Shown here piece after piece: positions 62,338 through 64,000 of a stretch of DNA of 64,000 bases. The position numbers and the translations under genes were made by a program. Below the pieces are notes generated by a model that ran no database searches, was not told where the DNA came from, and saw only the letters and a program-made list of their open reading frames with translations. Source of the DNA: DATBAX01 sp963723765 (GTDB lineage: Bacteria > Acidobacteriota > Terriglobia > Terriglobales > Acidobacteriaceae); NCBI GenBank assembly GCA_963723765.1, contig CAVRSD010000004.1:1-64000 (forward strand). The letters run 5' to 3'. Position 1 is the stretch's first letter; each line of letters opens with the position of its first letter.

Positions 62338-63338
62338 AGGCCCAGCGTCTCCGCGATCTCGTCGACGGCGAGCGCCGGCGACAAACTGCCGTCGGCGACC
62401 GCGCGCTCGATCTGCGGCAGCTTCGCCTTCAGCTTCGGGTCGGACGCGAGCCGGCTGCGCAAGCGATCGTCGAACAGTGCCCACATCCATTTGACCTGCT
62501 GGCCGCGCCGGCGCGCCGCAAGCGCGCCGGTCTCGGTCAGCTTGTCGCGATGGGCGAGGACGTTGTGCCAGATCTCGGCGATGCCGGCGCCGGTCAGCGC
62601 CGAATAGGTGACGACCGGCGGTCGCCACTCGGCGACCTGCGGAGTGAGGATATGGAGCGCGGCGCGATATTCGGCGGCGGCTACATTGGCGCGCTTCAGG
62701 TTGTCGCCGTCGGCTTTGTTGATCGCGATCATGTCGGCGAGCTCGACGAGGCCCTTCTTGATGCCCTGCAGCTCGTCGCCGGCGCCGGGCAGCATCAGGG
62801 CGAGAAAGAAATCGGTCATGTCGGCGACGGCGGTCTCGGACTGCCCGGTGCCGACCGTCTCGACGAGGATCACGTCGAACCCCGCGGCCTCGCACAGCAG
62901 CATGGTCTCGCGGGTCTTGGCGGCGACGCCGCCGAGGGTGCCGGCCGCCGGCGAGGGGCGGATGAAGGCATTGGGGTCGGCCGCGAGCTGCGCCATGCGC
63001 GTCTTGTCGCCGAGGATCGAGCCGCCGGTGCGGGCGGAGGAGGGATCGACCGCGAGCACGGCGACGCGGTGCCCGCGCGCAGTGAGCCAGGTCCCCAGCA
63101 CGTCGATGGTGGTCGACTTGCCGACCCCCGGGGCGCCGGTGATCCCGACGCGTACGGCCTTGCCGGTATCGGGCAGCAGTTCCTGCACCAGCTCCCGCGC
63201 TTCGCGCTGATGATCGGCCCGCTTCGATTCGATCAGCGTGATCGCCCGGGCCAGCACCGCACGCTCGCCGCCACGGATGCCGCGCGCAAGGCGGGCGATG
63301 TCGAGGGCCGGGCGAATTGGGGGGGCGTGCGGTCTCAT
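62334..63338 (-). CDS. meaB: MeaB/ArgK-type GTPase of methylmalonyl-CoA mutase
   Basis: A 334-residue G3E-family GTPase. P-loop VGITGAPGVGKSTTIDVL, then VAVLAVDPSSARTGGSILGD-KTRM, FDVILVETVGTGQSETAVAD and the NKAD specificity box in MIAINKADGDNLKRA. MeaB loads and protects adenosylcobalamin-dependent methylmalonyl-CoA mutase in the cytoplasm. The mutase genes are not within this window. The ATG at 63338 is chosen because the longer frame adds a poorly conserved tail. It overlaps the peptidase start by 4 nt. Confidence 0.94.
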   Translation of the reverse strand: MRPHAPPIRPALDIARLARGIRGGERAVLARAITLIESKRADHQREARELVQELLPDTGKAVRVGITGAPGVGKSTTIDVLGTWLTARGHRVAVLAVDPSSARTGGSILGDKTRMAQLAADPNAFIRPSPAAGTLGGVAAKTRETMLLCEAAGFDVILVETVGTGQSETAVADMTDFFLALMLPGAGDELQGIKKGLVELADMIAINKADGDNLKRANVAAAEYRAALHILTPQVAEWRPPVVTYSALTGAGIAEIWHNVLAHRDKLTETGALAARRRGQQVKWMWALFDDRLRSRLASDPKLKAKLPQIERAVADGSLSPALAVDEIAETLGL

Positions 63339-63437
63339 GGGCTTCGCGTAGATCAAGAGACCAGCGCGGTGAGGTTCGTCAAGCCGGGCTTTGGGGAGCA
63401 GCGGGGTGGGAGCACGGCTCATTCGCTCTGGCAGAAG

Positions 63438-63526
63438 GTCATGGCCGGGTTTGTCCCGGCTATCCCGGTCATATGGCACGGCCGTGCCTCATTTATCGGG
63501 GTCGCCGGGACAAGCCCGGCGATGAC
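63438..63526. repeat. REP-like palindrome, third copy of the GGCCGGG-TTGTCCCGGC family
   Basis: GTCATGGCCGGGTTTGTCCC followed by GGC is mirrored by GTCGCCGGGACAAGCCCGGC then GATGAC, between meaB and the partial gene at the right edge. Same family as 60856 and 50563. Confidence 0.85.
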
Positions 63527-63552
63527 GCGCAAGTAGGGGGTGCCTCGTCCGC

Positions 63553-64000
63553 CTAATGGGGCGGCATCGGGATGTAGACCGGCGGGTCGCCCGGATACTT
63601 CATGCGTGCCCGCAGCGCCGCGTCGTCGGCGCCGTGCGGCTTCAAGTAGACGTAGGTGCGGTCGCGGCGGTCGATGATGTCGTCCTCCGGTTCGGCCCGC
63701 TGGCTCACGAGGCTCGTGCTCTCGAAACGGATGTGCATGTATCCGGGGATGAGCTCCGTCCACGTCTTGAGATTGGGCTCGAACACGGTCTCGAAGGCTC
63801 GGGCGTCGGTGAGCTTCACCACGGTCGCGGCGGCGCCGCGCGGCGCGTGCGCCGGGACTTCCCGCCACGCCAGCCCCGCCTGCTCGAACACGCGGACCGG
63901 GGTGAGCATCACGTAAAGCGGATGAGCCGGATCGAGATTCCGCATCATCATGGTGAGCCGGTACGATTTCTGGTCGGGCTCGTAGGCGACGTTGACGAGG
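63553..64000 (-). CDS. 3' part of an unknown gene truncated by the window edge
   Basis: The frame is open to the right edge, LVNVAYEPDQKSYRLTMMMR leading into the visible C-terminal part: PAHPLYVMLTPVRVFEQAGL, TVVKLTDARAFETVFEPNLK, IPGYMHIRFESTSLVSQRAE and YVYLKPHGADDAALRARM, ending PPVYIPMPPH. The ATG near 63951 is internal, since coding continues upstream of it. I do not recognise the family. No motif decides location or function. Confidence 0.6.
   Translation of the reverse strand, partial: LVNVAYEPDQKSYRLTMMMRNLDPAHPLYVMLTPVRVFEQAGLAWREVPAHAPRGAAATVVKLTDARAFETVFEPNLKTWTELIPGYMHIRFESTSLVSQRAEPEDDIIDRRDRTYVYLKPHGADDAALRARMKYPGDPPVYIPMPPH

Overview
The window is GC-rich (clearly above 60 % by eye), densely coding DNA from an alphaproteobacterium, most likely a Hyphomicrobiales (Rhizobiales) soil or water bacterium near Bradyrhizobium or Xanthobacteraceae. 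This placement is an inference from gene content and neighbourhood style: porin-like beta-barrel proteins, DUF2336, a folE-hisI pair with an ATGA overlap, a liv-type branched-chain amino acid ABC operon, a UraD-HiuH fusion, MeaB, VCBS-repeat proteins ending in Ala-Ser-Ala-Asp, and many palindromic intergenic repeats. No rRNA, convincing tRNA, CRISPR array, phage or plasmid backbone was seen.

Layout. 0-10 kb: outer-membrane beta-barrel, a small secreted peptide, DUF2336 protein, exported metallo-beta-lactamase-fold hydrolase, Tat-exported PhoD-like phosphatase, a large FG-GAP/VCBS-repeat protein, NAD kinase and CutA. 10-18 kb: basic secreted protein, periplasmic binding protein, 3-hydroxyisobutyrate-dehydrogenase-like enzyme, acyl-CoA dehydrogenase, three secreted proteins (two are tandem paralogues with a Ca-loop-like motif) and a DUF1080 protein. 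18-26 kb: Orn/Lys/Arg decarboxylase (broken), an IS5-family element inserted in a palindromic repeat, patatin phospholipase (broken), flavin reductase plus nitroreductase, an exported protein and a HicBA toxin-antitoxin pair. 26-37.5 kb: thrS, SEL1-like protein, yidD, ClpP-fold exported protein, IscU/NifU-like scaffold, folE-hisI, a second VCBS protein with an SGNH esterase head, and an amidohydrolase/Rieske operon. 37.9-53.6 kb: L,D-transpeptidase, hydantoinase plus UraD-HiuH, ECF sigma/anti-sigma pair, livGFKHM, M20 peptidase, lytic transglycosylase, a cyclase with a c-type haem motif and an Old Yellow Enzyme homologue. 53.7-61.6 kb: a glycan cluster with a TPR-OGT (GT41, SPINDLY-like) protein, methyltransferase, DegT aminotransferase, cupin, sulfotransferase and two glycosyltransferases. 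61.6-64 kb: pyroglutamyl peptidase, MeaB GTPase and a partial gene.

Two themes stand out. First, the 53.7-61.6 kb cluster looks like a pathway that makes and attaches an amino-sugar, sulfated and/or methylated glycan, with a translationally coupled core (sulfotransferase-cupin-DegT-methyltransferase). Second, two VCBS proteins 26 kb apart share a six-repeat C-terminal module and the same terminal tetrapeptide but carry unrelated N-terminal heads.

A caution covers the whole annotation. About 20 otherwise well-conserved genes contain single-base indels. Roughly 30 are +1 shifts, most often readable as an extra C on the coding strand, and a few are -1. Neighbouring genes such as thrS, meaB, folE, hisI and livG/livF are intact. 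Sequence or assembly error is the likeliest cause, so genes marked frameshifted below may be functional in the real genome. Their spans are given from the supported start to the stop reached after restoring the frame.
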